A stretch of DNA of 43,790 nucleotides. Origin: Claveliimonas sp964652805 (GTDB lineage: Bacteria > Bacillota > Clostridia > Lachnospirales > Lachnospiraceae). This document shows, piece by piece, positions 7,496 to 15,738 of the stretch. Numbering within the stretch: the stretch's first letter is position 1; the number at the start of each line of letters is the position of its first letter. Location: contig CAZZBJ010000004.1 of the NCBI GenBank assembly GCA_964652805.1, positions 1 through 43,790 on the forward strand. Reading direction: 5' to 3'. Under the pieces are notes generated by a model, which searched no databases, had not been told where the DNA came from, and worked only from the letters and a program-made list of their open reading frames with translations. The translations under genes were made by a program, and so were the position numbers.

Positions 7496-9010
7496 ATGGC
7501 AAAACAGACAAAAATGATCATCGACAAAGATTTTAAGATTGCGGAGGTCGACAAGAGGATCTACGGTTCATTTATCGAGCATCTGGGAAGAGCTGTCTAT
7601 GACGGCCTGTATCAGCCTGGCAATCCGCTGTCCGACGAAGACGGATTTCGGAAGGATGTCATGGACCTTGTAAAGGAGCTGGATGTGCCCATTATCCGCT
7701 ACCCCGGCGGAAATTTTGTCTCCGGTTTTGTGTGGGAGGACAGTGTGGGACCGGTGGACCAGAGACCGGCCAGACTGGAGCTGGCGTGGCGCAGCCTGGA
7801 GAAGAACGAGGTGGGGATAAACGAGTTTGCGAAATGGGCTAAGAAAGTCCATTCTGAGGTTATGATGGCGGTCAACCTGGGGACAAGAGGCATTGCGGAC
7901 GCCTGCAATCTCCTGGAATACTGCAACCATCCCGGTGGGACAAAGTACAGCGACATGCGTATCGCCCACGGTGTGAAGGAGCCCCACAACATCAAGGTGT
8001 GGTGTCTTGGAAATGAGATGGACGGCCCCTGGCAGCTGGGCCACAAGACCATGGAGGAGTACGGGCGCGTGGCTGAGGAGACGGCCAAAGCCATGAAGCT
8101 TATCGATCCCACCATCGAGCTTGTATCCTGCGGAAGCTCCAACAGGGAGATGCCCACATTTCCCCAGTGGGAGGCTGCCACTTTGGAGCGCGCCTACGAC
8201 TATGTGGACTATGTCTCCCTCCATCAGTACTATGGAAACGAGGCCAACGACACGGCGGACTTCCTGGCGAAATCCGACGACATGGAGGAGTTCATCAAGA
8301 CAGTCATCGCCACGTGCGACTATGTGAAGGCGAAAAAACGGGGCACAAAGGACATCAACTTAAGCTTTGACGAGTGGAACGTGTGGTTCCATTCCAAGGC
8401 GGAGGAGCTGGATATCACACAGAACAAGCCCTGGCAGACAGCCCCCTCCCTCCTGGAGGATATCTACACATTTGAGGATGCCCTGCTTGTGGGCCTGATG
8501 CTGATCACCTTCCTGAAGCATGCGGACAGAGTGAAGATGGCGTGCCTGGCGCAGCTTGTCAATGTTATCGCTCCCATCATGACGGAGAAGGACGGGGGAC
8601 CGGCCTGGAAGCAGACCATCTTCTATCCCTTCCTGCACGCTTCCAAATACGGCCGCGGCGCAGTCCTTCAGCCGGTGATCCGCACAGGCGTGCACGACAC
8701 AGCGCGGCATGAGAACGTGACGGATGTGGAGAGCATTGCTGTCTGCAACGAGGAAAAAGAAGAGTTGACTATTTTTGCGGTTAATCGTAATATTAATGAA
8801 GATGTTGAAATGATCACTGACGTGCGGGGGATGGAAGGCTGCCGGGTTCTTGCGCATATCGTGCTGGAGAACAGCGATATGAAGAGCGTGAACGCGGCAG
8901 GAAAGGAGAATGTATATCCCAGGTCCGTACAGCAGTCAGCTCTGGACGGGGGCATTATGACCAGCACGCTGCATAAGGCTTCCTGGAATGTGATCCGTCT
9001 GGGAAAATAA
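7496..9010 (+). CDS. abfA: Intracellular alpha-L-arabinofuranosidase, GH51
   Basis: Releases terminal L-arabinofuranose from short arabino-oligosaccharides. There is no signal peptide, so it acts in the cytoplasm on imported oligomers. The acid/base glutamate is E174 in CLGNEMDGPW and the nucleophile E293 in SFDEWNVWF, positions almost identical to characterised GH51 enzymes. The (beta/alpha)8 barrel covers about residues 20-380 and a beta-sandwich follows. Length 504 aa is normal. A strong ribosome site (AAGGAGG, nine-base spacing) precedes ATG; a short hairpin (AGACGGGC/GCCTGTCT, 7452-7474) sits just upstream. The repressor gene follows after 22 bases, so the two form a small operon. Confidence 0.94.
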   Translation: MAKQTKMIIDKDFKIAEVDKRIYGSFIEHLGRAVYDGLYQPGNPLSDEDGFRKDVMDLVKELDVPIIRYPGGNFVSGFVWEDSVGPVDQRPARLELAWRSLEKNEVGINEFAKWAKKVHSEVMMAVNLGTRGIADACNLLEYCNHPGGTKYSDMRIAHGVKEPHNIKVWCLGNEMDGPWQLGHKTMEEYGRVAEETAKAMKLIDPTIELVSCGSSNREMPTFPQWEAATLERAYDYVDYVSLHQYYGNEANDTADFLAKSDDMEEFIKTVIATCDYVKAKKRGTKDINLSFDEWNVWFHSKAEELDITQNKPWQTAPSLLEDIYTFEDALLVGLMLITFLKHADRVKMACLAQLVNVIAPIMTEKDGGPAWKQTIFYPFLHASKYGRGAVLQPVIRTGVHDTARHENVTDVESIAVCNEEKEELTIFAVNRNINEDVEMITDVRGMEGCRVLAHIVLENSDMKSVNAAGKENVYPRSVQQSALDGGIMTSTLHKASWNVIRLGK

Positions 9011-9032
9011 GATAAATGGAAGGCGGACTGAT

Positions 9033-10130
9033 TTGGGAAATATGGAGCAAAAGCCAAAATATATGGAAATCTGCGACTGGATCAAGCGGCAGATAGACAG
9101 ACGGGAGCTGAATCCCGGTGAAAAAATATATTCTGAAAATGAACTGATGCAGATATTTTCCGTCAGCCGCCAGACAGTGAGACACGCCATTTCCTGCTTG
9201 GAATTTGACCGCCTGGTGATCAGGAAGCGGGGGAGCGGCACCTATATCAGCGGGCCGCAAAGCTGTGTGGACCGGGGGGGTCGCAGCAGGCAGATCGCGA
9301 TCGTGACGACCTATATTGACGAGTACATTTTCCCGAAGATCATCAAGTCCATTGAGAAGACGATTTTTGAGGAGGATTACTCCATGCAGGTGGCCTCCAC
9401 CCACAACTCGGTTGAGATGGAGCGGAAGATCCTCTCCAAGCTGGTGGGGGAGAACATGGTGAGCGGACTGATCATCGAGCCCACAAGGAGCGCTCTGCCA
9501 AACCCCAATATACCTTTATACAGGGAGCTGATCAGCCGGGGCATACCTATCGTGCTTCTGAATTCCTACTATCCTGACCTGAAAGTGCCCCATGTCTCTA
9601 TGAATGATAAGCAGGCCGGAAAGCTGGCCACAAAATTTCTGATCGAGAAGGGCCACAGAAGGATAGGGGCCATCTTCAAGGCGGACGACGGACAGGGGCA
9701 CCGCCGGTATCTGGGGTATATAGAAGCGCTGATGGAAGCCGGGATTGAGATCGAGGAAGAACATGTGCTGTGGATCACCACAGGCGATGTGGAGCAGATG
9801 AAAAATGAAAAGGACCGGTATCTCAGGCGCGTGCGGGAGGTCACAGCCTGCCTCTGCTACAATGATACCGTGGCCGGCGAGCTGCTGGATATCTGTCTGG
9901 AGAGGGGGATTGGCGTACCCGAGGAGCTGTCTATTATGGGAATTGACGATGCGGATATGTCCAAAGACCGTCCGGTTCCCCTCACGACCGTCCACAATCC
10001 CCTTCAGAGGCTGGGAAAGTTAAGCGCTGAAGTAGTGATGAAGATGATCGGCAAAGTGAGCGTGGAGGATACCTACGAGCTGAAGGCGTCCATAGTGGAG
10101 CGCAGCTCTGTGCGGGCGTATATGGAGTGA
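9033..10130 (+). CDS. araR: AraR-type arabinose-responsive repressor (GntR HTH + LacI-like sensor)
   Basis: Chimeric regulator with a GntR-type winged helix (about residues 10-75; YSENELMQIFSVSRQTVRHAI) and a periplasmic-binding-protein-like sensor (about 88-360; ending with PLTTVHNPLQRLG), the architecture of AraR. L-arabinose would be the inducer. The start is TTG: AGGCGG sits six bases ahead of it, whereas the ATG three codons later is 15 bases from that site. It is co-transcribed with the GH51 gene and followed by a strong terminator. I found no copy of the Bacillus AraR box in the flanking promoters, so its operator sequence is unresolved. Confidence 0.87.
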   Translation: MGNMEQKPKYMEICDWIKRQIDRRELNPGEKIYSENELMQIFSVSRQTVRHAISCLEFDRLVIRKRGSGTYISGPQSCVDRGGRSRQIAIVTTYIDEYIFPKIIKSIEKTIFEEDYSMQVASTHNSVEMERKILSKLVGENMVSGLIIEPTRSALPNPNIPLYRELISRGIPIVLLNSYYPDLKVPHVSMNDKQAGKLATKFLIEKGHRRIGAIFKADDGQGHRRYLGYIEALMEAGIEIEEEHVLWITTGDVEQMKNEKDRYLRRVREVTACLCYNDTVAGELLDICLERGIGVPEELSIMGIDDADMSKDRPVPLTTVHNPLQRLGKLSAEVVMKMIGKVSVEDTYELKASIVERSSVRAYME

Positions 10131-10145
10131 CAGATTGAACGGACA

Positions 10146-10196
10146 GATCTCCGGAATGATTACATTCCGGAGGTTTCTGTTTTTATTTTCTTTTGT
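10146..10196 (+). terminator. Terminator after the abfA-araR operon
   Basis: CTCCGGAATG (10149-10158) and CATTCCGGAG (10163-10172) form a perfect 10-bp stem on an ATTA loop, followed by a long T-rich tract. Confidence 0.92.
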
Positions 10197-10220
10197 AAAA
10201 ATTTCTGCGGGCCGGAAGTG

Positions 10221-10250
10221 TTGACAGAAAAGAAACCCTGTCCATATAAT
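10221..10250 (+). promoter_or_regulatory. Consensus sigma-A promoter for the ribulokinase gene
   Basis: TTGACA (10221-10226), 18-base spacer, TATAAT (10245-10250): both hexamers are perfect. A second TATAAT four bases downstream makes an imperfect dyad over the -10 (TATAATAGCTATAAT), a possible but unproven repressor site. Confidence 0.88.
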
Positions 10251-10290
10251 AGCTATAATGAGAAAATACCACAAAAAGGAGGACAAGAAG

Positions 10291-11892
10291 ATGAATACGG
10301 ATACTGTAAAGCAGACAATTGAAGCCGGGAAGGCGATTGCAGGGATCGAGCTGGGTTCGACCAGGATCAAGACGGTGCTGATCGATGAGAACCATGTGCC
10401 TGTGGCGTCGGGAAGTTACGACTGGGAAAACAGGCTGGACGGCCATATCTGGACCTACTCTCTGGAGGAGATCTGGAAGGGCCTTCAGGGAAGCTATCAG
10501 GACATGGCCCGGGATGTAAAGGAGAAATACGGCGCGGAGGTGAAAAGGCTGGCCGCTGTCGGCTTCAGCGCCATGATGCACGGATATATGGCTTTTGACA
10601 GCAAGGATCAGCTTCTGGTGCCCTTCCGGACCTGGAGGAATACGATCACCGGCCAGGCGGCGGCCGAGCTGACAGAGCTGTTCCGGTACAATATTCCCCA
10701 GAGGTGGAGCATTGCCCATCTGTACCAGGCCATCCTCAACGGGGAGGAGCATGTGAAGGATGTGGCCTACTTTACGACGCTGGCAGGCTATATCCATTGG
10801 CAGCTCACCGGGCGGAAGGTTCTGGGCATTGGCGATGCGTCGGGTATGTTTCCCATCAACATACAGGACAAGGATTTTGACAGCACAATGATCGAACAGT
10901 TTGACGATCTGGTAAAGGACAAGGGCTATCCCTGGAAGCTGCGCCAGATCATGCCCCAGGTGCTGATGGCCGGAGAGGACGCCGGCGTTCTGACGGATGA
11001 GGGGGCGAAGTGCCTTGATCCATCCGGTACACTGGAGGCCGGCATCCCTGTGTGCCCGCCTGAGGGAGACGCGGGGACAGGCATGGCGGCCACGAACAGC
11101 GTGGCTGTGCGGACAGGAAATGTTTCTGCGGGAACCTCCGTGTTCGCCATGATCGTTCTGGAAAAGGAGCTCTCAAAGGTACATACGGAGATCGACATGG
11201 TCACCACCCCCAGCGGAAGCCTTGTGGCCATGGCCCACGCCAACAACTGCACTTCGGATCTGAACGCCTGGGTATCTATCTTCCGGGAATTCTCGGAGGC
11301 CATGGGTATGAAGGTGGATCGGAACCAACTCTTTGGCACGCTGTACAACAAGGCTCTGGAGGGAGATCCGGACTGCGGCGGGCTTCTCTCCTATGGCTAC
11401 TATTCCGGCGAGAGCATCATCCCTGTGGACGAGGGGCGTCCTGTCTTTGTGCGCACACCGGAGAGCAGATTTAACCTGGCCAACTTTATGAGAACCCACC
11501 TGTACGCGGCTCTGGGGGCGCTGAAGATCGGCATGGATATCCTCGTGAAGGAGGAGAAAATCCAGATCGACAAGATCCTGGGGCACGGCGGCCTCTTCAA
11601 GACGCCGGGCGTGGGCCAGCGGATCATGGCGGCGGCCATGCAGGCTCCCGTGTCTGTCATGGAGACAGCAGGAGAGGGCGGCGCCTGGGGCATCGCTCTG
11701 CTGGCAGCCTACGAGGTGCAAAGAGAAGAGAATGAGACGCTGGAGGATTACCTGGCTGACAAGGTATTTGCAGGCAGCGAGGGCGTGAAGATGGAACCGG
11801 ATGCCGACGATGTGGCCGGATTCGAGACATTCATCGAGCGGTTTAAGAAGGGACTTTCCATCGAGCAGGAGGCTGTCCAAAAAATGCGGTAG
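10291..11892 (+). CDS. FGGY-family carbohydrate kinase, probable L-ribulokinase (AraK type)
   Basis: Would phosphorylate L-ribulose in arabinose catabolism. FGGY fold: first phosphate motif GIELGSTRIKTVLID at about residues 14-28, GNVSAGTSVFAM near 282, and a C-terminal nucleotide-binding region (GHGGLFKTPGVGQRI; ETAGEGGAWGIALL). The start is the ATG eight bases after AAAGGAGG, giving 533 aa. The sequence resembles, from memory, the non-classical ribulokinases of Bacteroides and Clostridium arabinose operons rather than E. coli AraB. Adjacent araR and GH51 genes support arabinose; xylulokinase is the alternative. araA and araD are not in the window. Confidence 0.8.
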   Translation: MNTDTVKQTIEAGKAIAGIELGSTRIKTVLIDENHVPVASGSYDWENRLDGHIWTYSLEEIWKGLQGSYQDMARDVKEKYGAEVKRLAAVGFSAMMHGYMAFDSKDQLLVPFRTWRNTITGQAAAELTELFRYNIPQRWSIAHLYQAILNGEEHVKDVAYFTTLAGYIHWQLTGRKVLGIGDASGMFPINIQDKDFDSTMIEQFDDLVKDKGYPWKLRQIMPQVLMAGEDAGVLTDEGAKCLDPSGTLEAGIPVCPPEGDAGTGMAATNSVAVRTGNVSAGTSVFAMIVLEKELSKVHTEIDMVTTPSGSLVAMAHANNCTSDLNAWVSIFREFSEAMGMKVDRNQLFGTLYNKALEGDPDCGGLLSYGYYSGESIIPVDEGRPVFVRTPESRFNLANFMRTHLYAALGALKIGMDILVKEEKIQIDKILGHGGLFKTPGVGQRIMAAAMQAPVSVMETAGEGGAWGIALLAAYEVQREENETLEDYLADKVFAGSEGVKMEPDADDVAGFETFIERFKKGLSIEQEAVQKMR

Positions 11893-11915
11893 GCCGCAGA
11901 AGAGGCGGCCTGCAT
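11879..11915 (-). terminator. Terminator for the minus-strand HAD gene, overlapping the kinase stop codon
   Basis: Read on the minus strand, ATGCAGGCCGC pairs with GCGGCCT-(ACC bulge)-GCAT across a CTCTTCT loop and is followed at once by TTTTT. The kinase stop codon lies inside the structure. On the plus strand no T-run follows, so it would act in one direction. Confidence 0.6.
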
Positions 11916-11918
11916 AGA

Positions 11919-12704
11919 TCAGAGCCCTACGGAGGCGATGATGTCATCCAGCACCTCGGGCACAGAGTCCGTCACATAGGTAGAGTAGAAGGAAATGCCT
12001 GACGCGGCACTTGACATGGCGTAGCTGGTGCCGGCAAGCTGCAGCATCTCCACGTCATTGTACTGGTCTCCGAAGGCCACACAGTCCTTCGGGGCGATGC
12101 AGAGGTGGTCAAGAAGTGTCTGGAGGGCGCGGCCCTTGTTGGCCTCCGGGGCGATGAAGTCCACCCAGATATTTCCCGCGGTGACCACCTTGATCTCCCT
12201 GGAGAAGAGCTTCTGAAAGTAGGCGAGACAGTCTTTTGTCCCGTCAAAGCTGCCGGCCGAGATCTTCAGGAAGGGCTCTCTGATCTCGCTGATATTGTCC
12301 ACGAATTTCATGTCATTTTTTACTACGTGCAGCATGTGATCCCGGAAGGCTTCATCGCGGGAATCGCTGTAGCACACCTCCTCGCCGGAGATGATGCACT
12401 GGCAGCCGCTGCAGCGGTGAATGGCGTCCACGATCCGCTCACCCAGATCCCGGGGGATCAGTCCCCTGGACAGCACCTGGCCGTTGTGGATGCACAGGGA
12501 TCCGTTTTCCGCTATATAGGAAATGTCGTCCCGGACAGGGGCGAAGAGACGCCGCAGGTTCGGGTACTGACGTCCGCTGGCAGCCACAAAGCGGATGCCG
12601 TTCTCCGCAAGGGTGCGGATCTGGTCAAATACTCCGGGATCCAGCTCCTGCGCTCCGTTCTGCAGCAGGGTGCCGTCCAGGTCGCTGGCGATCAATTTAA
12701 TCAT
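11919..12704 (-). CDS. Cof-type HAD hydrolase (sugar-phosphate phosphatase family)
   Basis: A 261-aa HAD phosphatase of the Cof/IIB cap type. Motif I is SDLDGTLL (residues 7-14, nucleophile D8), motif II AASGRQ near 42, the motif III lysine lies near 190, and motif IV FGDQYNDVEML near 213. The family dephosphorylates assorted sugar phosphates and phosphorylated cofactors, and the substrate cannot be read from sequence. It is transcribed towards the ribulokinase gene and away from the LyxK-like kinase. AAAGGAG lies eight bases before the ATG. A role in clearing sugar phosphates made by the flanking kinases is plausible but unproven. Confidence 0.9.
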   Translation of the reverse strand: MIKLIASDLDGTLLQNGAQELDPGVFDQIRTLAENGIRFVAASGRQYPNLRRLFAPVRDDISYIAENGSLCIHNGQVLSRGLIPRDLGERIVDAIHRCSGCQCIISGEEVCYSDSRDEAFRDHMLHVVKNDMKFVDNISEIREPFLKISAGSFDGTKDCLAYFQKLFSREIKVVTAGNIWVDFIAPEANKGRALQTLLDHLCIAPKDCVAFGDQYNDVEMLQLAGTSYAMSSAASGISFYSTYVTDSVPEVLDDIIASVGL

Positions 12705-12743
12705 ATGTCATGCTCCTTTGCTTTTTGGCGATCTGTGTCATGT

Positions 12744-12789
12744 GTGAGCGGGCGCCGGCCAGTATACGTACGGGCCGGCGCCCGCTCAC
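12744..12789. repeat. Long GC-rich perfect inverted repeat between divergent genes
   Basis: GTGAGCGGGCGCCGGCC (12744-12760) is repeated in exact reverse complement at 12773-12789, giving a 17-bp perfect stem around a 12-base loop that itself contains GTATAC and TACGTA. No T-run follows on either strand, so it is not an ordinary terminator. It lies between a minus-strand and a plus-strand gene, upstream of both. Confidence 0.85.
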
Positions 12790-12851
12790 TCTGTAAGCTA
12801 TTATAGTATAATCCGGGCAAATACAAAAGTCAGAAAAGACGAAAAATGTCA

Positions 12852-12880
12852 TTGCCTTATTTGACTGAAAATTATATAAT
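12852..12880 (+). promoter_or_regulatory. Sigma-A promoter for the LyxK-like kinase locus
   Basis: TTGCCT (12852-12857), 17-base spacer, TATAAT (12875-12880). The leader of about 45 bases contains TACAATTTAT at 12906-12915, which resembles half of the operators found before the SorC regulator gene. Confidence 0.7.
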
Positions 12881-12933
12881 AAGACCTGGAAAAGCGTTAT
12901 TGACTATACAATTTATCGAGGAGGTGTTTCTGC

Positions 12934-14442
12934 ATGGGACAATATGTAATGGGTCTGGATAACGGCGGAACGTCCACAAAGGCCGCTATCTTTGACCTGC
13001 AGGGCAGAGAAATTGCGACAGCGGGAAAGCAGACAAGCATGCTCACTCCGAAATCCGGGTATACGGAGAGGGATATGGAAGAGCTCTGGCTGGCCAACTG
13101 CGACTGCATCAAGAGGGCCCTGGAAAAAGCAGGAATAGATGGGAAGGATGTACTGGGTATCGCTGTGTGCGGCCACGGAAAGGGGCTGTATCCCTGGGGG
13201 AAGGACGGAAAGCCGGCTTACAACGGCATTATTTCCACGGACAGCCGGGCCTGGAAGTATCCGGAGAAATGGCGTGAGAGCGGCGTGTACGATGAGGTTC
13301 ACGACCGGCTGTGCCAGGAATTCATGGCCTGCCAGCAGGTGTCTCTTCTGGCCTGGCTCAAAGACCACGAAAGGGCAGTGTACGACCATATCCAGTACGC
13401 TTTTTCTGTGAAGGACTATGTCCGCTTCCGTCTGACAGGAGAGGCCTACAGTGAGGCCACAGATATCTCCGGTTCCGGCTTGATGAATGTAAGAGACGCA
13501 AGGTTTGACCAGGATATCCTGGAGAAGCTGGGAATCGGGGAGGCCTACGGCATGCTGCCTCCGCTGCGCTATTCCTGCGACTTGTGCGGCACCATCTCAG
13601 AGGAGGCGGCAAAGCTGACCGGGCTTCCGACCGGTACCCCGGTAGCCGGCGGCATGTTTGACATTGACGCCTGTGCCGTGGCAGTGGACATCACCTCCCC
13701 TGAGAAGATGTGTACCATCGCGGGTACATGGAGCATCAACGAATACATAGCAGAGAAGCCGGTCATGGACGGCAGCATTGCCATGAATTCGCTGTTTGCC
13801 ATGCCGGGCTATTACCTGGTGGAGGAGTGCAGCGCCACTTCCTCGGGCAACCTGGAGTGGTTCCTGGAGAACTGCATGGACCACGAGCCCATACCGGAGG
13901 GAGAAAATATTTACAGCATTGTAAATGAAAAGGTGGCCTCCGTGAAGCCGGAGGAGTGCGACGTGTATTTCCTGCCCTTCCTCTACGGGTCCAACGCCCA
14001 TCCTCTTGGAAAGGGAGCCTTTGTGGGGCTGACCACCTACCACAATAAGGGGCACATGCTGCGGGCTGTCTACGAAGGCGTCGTATTTTCCCACAAGACC
14101 CACATAGAGAAGCTTCTCTCCTCCAGAAAGCCCCCTGAGGCAATCCGGATGGCAGGGGGAGCCTGCAATTCAGCGGTGTGGGTACAGATGTTTGCGGACG
14201 TTCTGGGCTTTCCGATCGAGACGGTGGACGCAAAGGAGCTGGGCGCTCTTGGGTGCGGCATGGCGGCGGCCATAGCGGCCGGCGTGTACAGGGACTACAA
14301 AGAGGCGGCCGAGCACATGGTGCATGTGTCCGGAAGAGTGGAGCCGAACCCGCAGATGCGTGAGATCTATGAGAAAAAGTACAAAAAATACCGGGCCGTC
14401 AGTGCGGCTCTGGACACAGTCTGGGGACAGTTTGAAGTATAG
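12934..14442 (+). CDS. FGGY-family ketose kinase resembling L-xylulose kinase (LyxK/SgbK)
   Basis: ATP-dependent sugar kinase of 502 aa. Motifs: GLDNGGTSTKAAIFD (residues 7-21), GHGKGLYPWG near 87 in the sugar-contact loop, AGGMFDIDACAVA near 235, TSSGNLEWF near 302, FLPFLYGSNA near 348 and EGVVFSHKTHI near 381, then the ADP site AGGACNSAVWVQMFAD near 409. By recall it aligns along its length with E. coli LyxK. The strong ribosome site GAGGAGGT is seven bases from ATG. It opens a locus with a polyol-type dehydrogenase, a SorC regulator and two RpiB-like isomerases, so the substrate is likely a ketose made by that dehydrogenase. L-xylulose is the family default; L-erythrulose or another short ketose is possible. 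Confidence 0.85.
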   Translation: MGQYVMGLDNGGTSTKAAIFDLQGREIATAGKQTSMLTPKSGYTERDMEELWLANCDCIKRALEKAGIDGKDVLGIAVCGHGKGLYPWGKDGKPAYNGIISTDSRAWKYPEKWRESGVYDEVHDRLCQEFMACQQVSLLAWLKDHERAVYDHIQYAFSVKDYVRFRLTGEAYSEATDISGSGLMNVRDARFDQDILEKLGIGEAYGMLPPLRYSCDLCGTISEEAAKLTGLPTGTPVAGGMFDIDACAVAVDITSPEKMCTIAGTWSINEYIAEKPVMDGSIAMNSLFAMPGYYLVEECSATSSGNLEWFLENCMDHEPIPEGENIYSIVNEKVASVKPEECDVYFLPFLYGSNAHPLGKGAFVGLTTYHNKGHMLRAVYEGVVFSHKTHIEKLLSSRKPPEAIRMAGGACNSAVWVQMFADVLGFPIETVDAKELGALGCGMAAAIAAGVYRDYKEAAEHMVHVSGRVEPNPQMREIYEKKYKKYRAVSAALDTVWGQFEV

Positions 14443-14444
14443 GA

Positions 14445-14915
14445 ATCATTCCCGTGGCAGTTATTATTATGTTTGTCATCCTTCTGATCGGTATGTTTAT
14501 ACTGAGGAAAACATATCTGGGAAGATACTTTTATGCTGTAGGGAGCAATGAAGAAGCAACGAGGCTGTCCGGACTTAATCCGAACAGGATCAAGATCATT
14601 GTGTACTCCATATCAGGTCTTCTGGCAGGAGTGGCTGGCGTCATTATGATGTCGAGAGTAAACAGCGGACAGCCTAAGGTTGGATCTGGCTACGAGATGG
14701 ACGTTCTGACAGCCTGTGTAGTAGGCGGAGTCAGCGTGTCCGGCGGTGAGGGAAAGATATCGGATGTGCTTGTTGGTTCTCTGATCATGAGGGTTCTGTC
14801 AAATGGACTTCTGATCCTTGGATTAAGTGAATACTATCAGCTGGTTATCAAAGGACTTGTCTTGATCGCGGCAGTAGGAGTTGACTGTCTGCAGAAGCAC
14901 TACAAGAAGAATTAA
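14445..14915 (+). pseudogene. Truncated sugar ABC-transporter permease (RbsC-like, C-terminal half only)
   Basis: Only about the last 155 residues of a permease that is normally 310-340 aa long. Homology starts right after the preceding stop codon, at IIPVAVIIMF, in the middle of the protein. It contains the cytoplasmic EAA-like region (RLSGLNPNRIKIIVYSISG) and the final membrane helices, ending SEYYQLVIKGLVLIAAVGVD. A GTG at 14454 with AGGA nine bases upstream could start translation, but half a permease should not transport. No binding protein or ATPase gene is adjacent. Base composition is lower in GC than the flanks (spot count 52% in one 60-base line here, 62% in one line of the dehydrogenase gene). 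This looks like a deletion that joined the kinase gene to the middle of an importer operon; an assembly join is the alternative. Confidence 0.85.
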
Positions 14916-14939
14916 AAATGAAGAGAGGGATGGATTGAT

Positions 14940-15710
14940 ATGGCTTTTTTTACTGGAAATATCAGGTCAAAGGTTCTGCGTATGGATACGCAGCTTCACG
15001 TGATTATACCACAGGATGGGAAGTTCTATAAGGAGACTGGTGAAGATCCTAAACTGCTTCTTCTGCTCCATGGACTTTCTGACAATGCCTCTGTCTGGAG
15101 CCGATACACAGCTGTTGAGCAGTATGCAGAGAAGCACAATGTTCTTGTGGCCATGCCGGAGGTACAGAGGAGCTTTTACTGGAACATGCGTTACGGCCTG
15201 AATTATGAGGATTATATAGCAGAGGAACTTCCCGCGCTCATGAGCAAACTGTTCCACATAAGTGTGAAAAGGGAGGATACGATCATTGCAGGTCTCTCCA
15301 TGGGAGGTTACGGAGCTATGAGATGTGCCCTGAGACACCCGGATATATTTGGGAAATGCGCTTCTTTTTCAGGAGTTATCTGGCCTATGGAGGTACAGAT
15401 AGATGACTATCAGAAAGCGCAGTCAGGGGATATGGAACAGGATGTGCTGGCAATCTTTGGAGAAGGAGAAGATATACCGAAAAACTTTGCCATACCGGAA
15501 ATTCTGGAGGAAGCAAAGACAAATGGACAGCTGCCGGAGCTTTTCCTGACATGTGGGACAGAGGACTTTATTTGTGAACAGAATCAGGCATTTCATCGTC
15601 TTCTGGAGGAGAGGAATGTAGACCATACATTTCTGCAGTGGCCAGGGATACACGAGTGGAAATTCTGGAATAAATCTGTTGAATTGATGATAAAGGAATT
15701 TATGGAATAA
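14940..15710 (+). CDS. Esterase, alpha/beta-hydrolase (tributyrin esterase / acetylesterase type)
   Basis: A 256-aa cytoplasmic hydrolase without signal peptide. The oxyanion region is LLLLLHGLSDNASVW near 40, the nucleophile elbow GLSMGGYGAM near 118 (Ser), the acid CGTEDF near 206 (Asp), and the base in GIHEWKFW near 236 (His). The family (esterase D/EstA-like) deacetylates sugars and small esters, so in this locus it may remove acetyl groups from imported sugars. It follows the truncated permease by 24 bases and has the same lower GC, so the two probably belonged to one original operon. The dehydrogenase starts 28 bases downstream. Confidence 0.85.
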   Translation: MAFFTGNIRSKVLRMDTQLHVIIPQDGKFYKETGEDPKLLLLLHGLSDNASVWSRYTAVEQYAEKHNVLVAMPEVQRSFYWNMRYGLNYEDYIAEELPALMSKLFHISVKREDTIIAGLSMGGYGAMRCALRHPDIFGKCASFSGVIWPMEVQIDDYQKAQSGDMEQDVLAIFGEGEDIPKNFAIPEILEEAKTNGQLPELFLTCGTEDFICEQNQAFHRLLEERNVDHTFLQWPGIHEWKFWNKSVELMIKEFME

Positions 15711-15738
15711 AAGCAGAAAGAGAAAGGTGGAAAGAATT

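Noticed and set aside
12890..12912. Possible catabolite-responsive element (GGAAAAGCGTTATTGA) before the LyxK-like kinase
   Set aside because: The GCGTTAT core fits, but the outer positions of the cre consensus (TG at the left end, CA at the right) do not match, leaving about four mismatches.
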